From contig JAKSZU010000320.1 of the NCBI GenBank assembly GCA_026018925.1, positions 140,875 through 204,874 on the forward strand: a DNA stretch of 64,000 nt. Reading direction: 5' to 3'. The notes beneath the pieces are model-generated. The model ran no database searches. It had not been told where the DNA came from and worked only from the letters and a program-made list of their open reading frames with translations. A program made the position numbers and the translations under genes. How positions within the stretch are numbered: position 1 is the first letter of the stretch; every line of letters starts with the position of its first letter. Below, piece after piece: positions 62,962 to 64,000 of this stretch. Source of the DNA: Tupaia tana. Lineage: Eukaryota > Chordata > Mammalia > Scandentia > Tupaiidae.

Positions 62962-63217
62962 TTTTGAGAGATTTTTGCTATAGGGCGCGTGCGCCGCCAG
63001 ACAGACAGAGAGAGACATAGAGACAGAAAGCGAGAAATCACCCCCCAGGGGGGATGGTCACGCCGCAATCCCTTCTCCTCCATTCTCCTCTCGGGATCTT
63101 GGGTACACACGCACATGCACCCGGCATGAGTTTTAAGCCACCGGGTCCGGGACATGAACCGCGGTCGACTACGTGGGAGTCCAGCAACATAGCCATTACT
63201 CTAACTGCTGGTTCCCG
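62962..63217 (-). mobile_element. tRNA-derived SINE, very well preserved
   Basis: Perfect 16-bp duplication atgaattcatgatttt (62946-62961 and 63218-63233). Confidence 0.95.
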
Positions 63218-63259
63218 ATGAATTCATGATTTTAATAGTGATTACTAAATTTTGCAGTA

Positions 63260-64000
63260 GGAACTCAGATATAAAAATACATAAAAAATGACATTCAAAA
63301 TAGGGAAAGAAGAATTGAATTTAGCTCTATTTGCAGACAACATGGTTATATAGATAGAAGACCCAAAGGTATTCATGAAAAAAAATTCTCAAAATAATAA
63401 ATAAATACAGTAAGGTGGCAAAATACAAAATCAACTTACAAAATACTACAGCATTTCTATTTATGAAAAAGAAGCATATAGAGGTAGAACTGAAGAAAGT
63501 AATCTCATTTATGTAGTCACAAAAAGATACCGAAGAATAAACTTAACCAAGGAAGTCAAGGAACTCAAGAAAAACTGAAAATCTTTAAAAATAAATTTAA
63601 AATGACACAAAAAATGTGGAAGGACATTCTATACTCCCATATTGAAAGAATTAACAAAATCAAAATGACAATTCTACCCAAATTAATATACTTATTTAAC
63701 CTAATCCTATCAAATTACCATATATATTGTTCACAGATCTAGAAAAGCCAATTGTACACTGTCTGGAATCATAAAAGACCTCATATTGCCAAAGAAAACC
63801 TGTACAAAAAGAGTGAGGAGGACAGCATCTCACTACCTGACCCCGAAATATATTACAAAGCTATGAAAATTAAAACAGCACAGCATTGGAACAAAAACAG
63901 ACATGTGGGCCAAAAGAACAGACTAGATACCACAAAAATAAACCCCAAAACATACAGCTAACTGATTTTTTACAAAGGATACCGGTTGATCCAGTAGGAA
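63260..64000 (+). mobile_element. L1 ORF2 fragment, continues past window
   Basis: Plus strand: the RT-distal part of ORF2 (blocks around ctgaagaaagtaatctcatttatg and gtggaaggacattctatactccca), then the 63752-63961 frame (VWNHKRPHIAKENLYKKSEEDSISLPDPEIYYKA), matching the paralogous antisense copy at 40764-41066. Several stops. Confidence 0.86.

Noticed and set aside
29140..63155. Recurring ORFs with MATPQSLLLHSPLGILG, ISRFLSLCLSLS or MAMSLDSHVVD-type peptides
   Set aside because: They are translations of the SINE on either strand, recurring at every copy; not genes.

Overview
The window reads as intergenic mammalian DNA built almost entirely from retroelements. The organism is inferred from its repeats: gammaretrovirus-like and IAP-like endogenous retroviruses, LINE-1 with ORF1, ORF2 and a monomeric 5' UTR, a processed pseudogene, and more than 30 copies of one tRNA-derived SINE of about 250 bp. 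The SINE is none of the Alu, B1/B2/ID, carnivore, ruminant or rabbit families I can recall, so this is a placental mammal with its own SINE lineage; I do not name a species. I see no intact host gene, no CRISPR array and no true tRNA or rRNA gene.

Left third (1-20760): three class I (gammaretrovirus-like) proviruses on the minus strand, apparently nested. Provirus A (1-5642, continuing beyond the left edge) has gag, pro and pol with fairly few breaks, a perfect tRNA-Pro primer-binding site (PBS) and a 686-bp 5' LTR. It sits inside the reverse-transcriptase region of the more decayed provirus B (5643-10732, with a tRNA-Gly-like PBS). Provirus C (10733-20399) has both LTRs, env, pol and gag remnants, a tRNA-Thr-like PBS and a leader of about 2 kb; it appears to split the 5' LTR of B, which probably resumes at 20400-20759. 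All reading frames of B and C are broken.

Middle (20760-45753): LINE-1 pieces in both orientations carrying many SINEs. One long minus-strand L1 runs from about 40400 (ORF2) through ORF1 to a tract of about 150-165-bp GC-rich 5' UTR monomers. A 1.4-kb array of 237-bp and 129-bp units at 37785-39196 inverts its orientation at its centre and belongs to no family I recognise.

Provirus D (45754-52194, plus strand) is a class II, IAP/betaretrovirus-like element with two LTRs and a 6-bp target duplication (one mismatch). It lies within the L1 5' UTR monomer tract, which resumes at 52195. Fragments of capsid, double-CCHC nucleocapsid, dUTPase and integrase C-terminus remain.

Right part (52550-64000): SINEs, L1 3' ends, a clearly recognisable processed pseudogene of RPAP3 (56150-57487, minus), stretches with nothing recognisable, and an L1 ORF2 fragment running off the right edge. 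There are no operons or cooperating genes here; the history is one of successive insertions, and the relative order of several can be read from nesting and target-site duplications.
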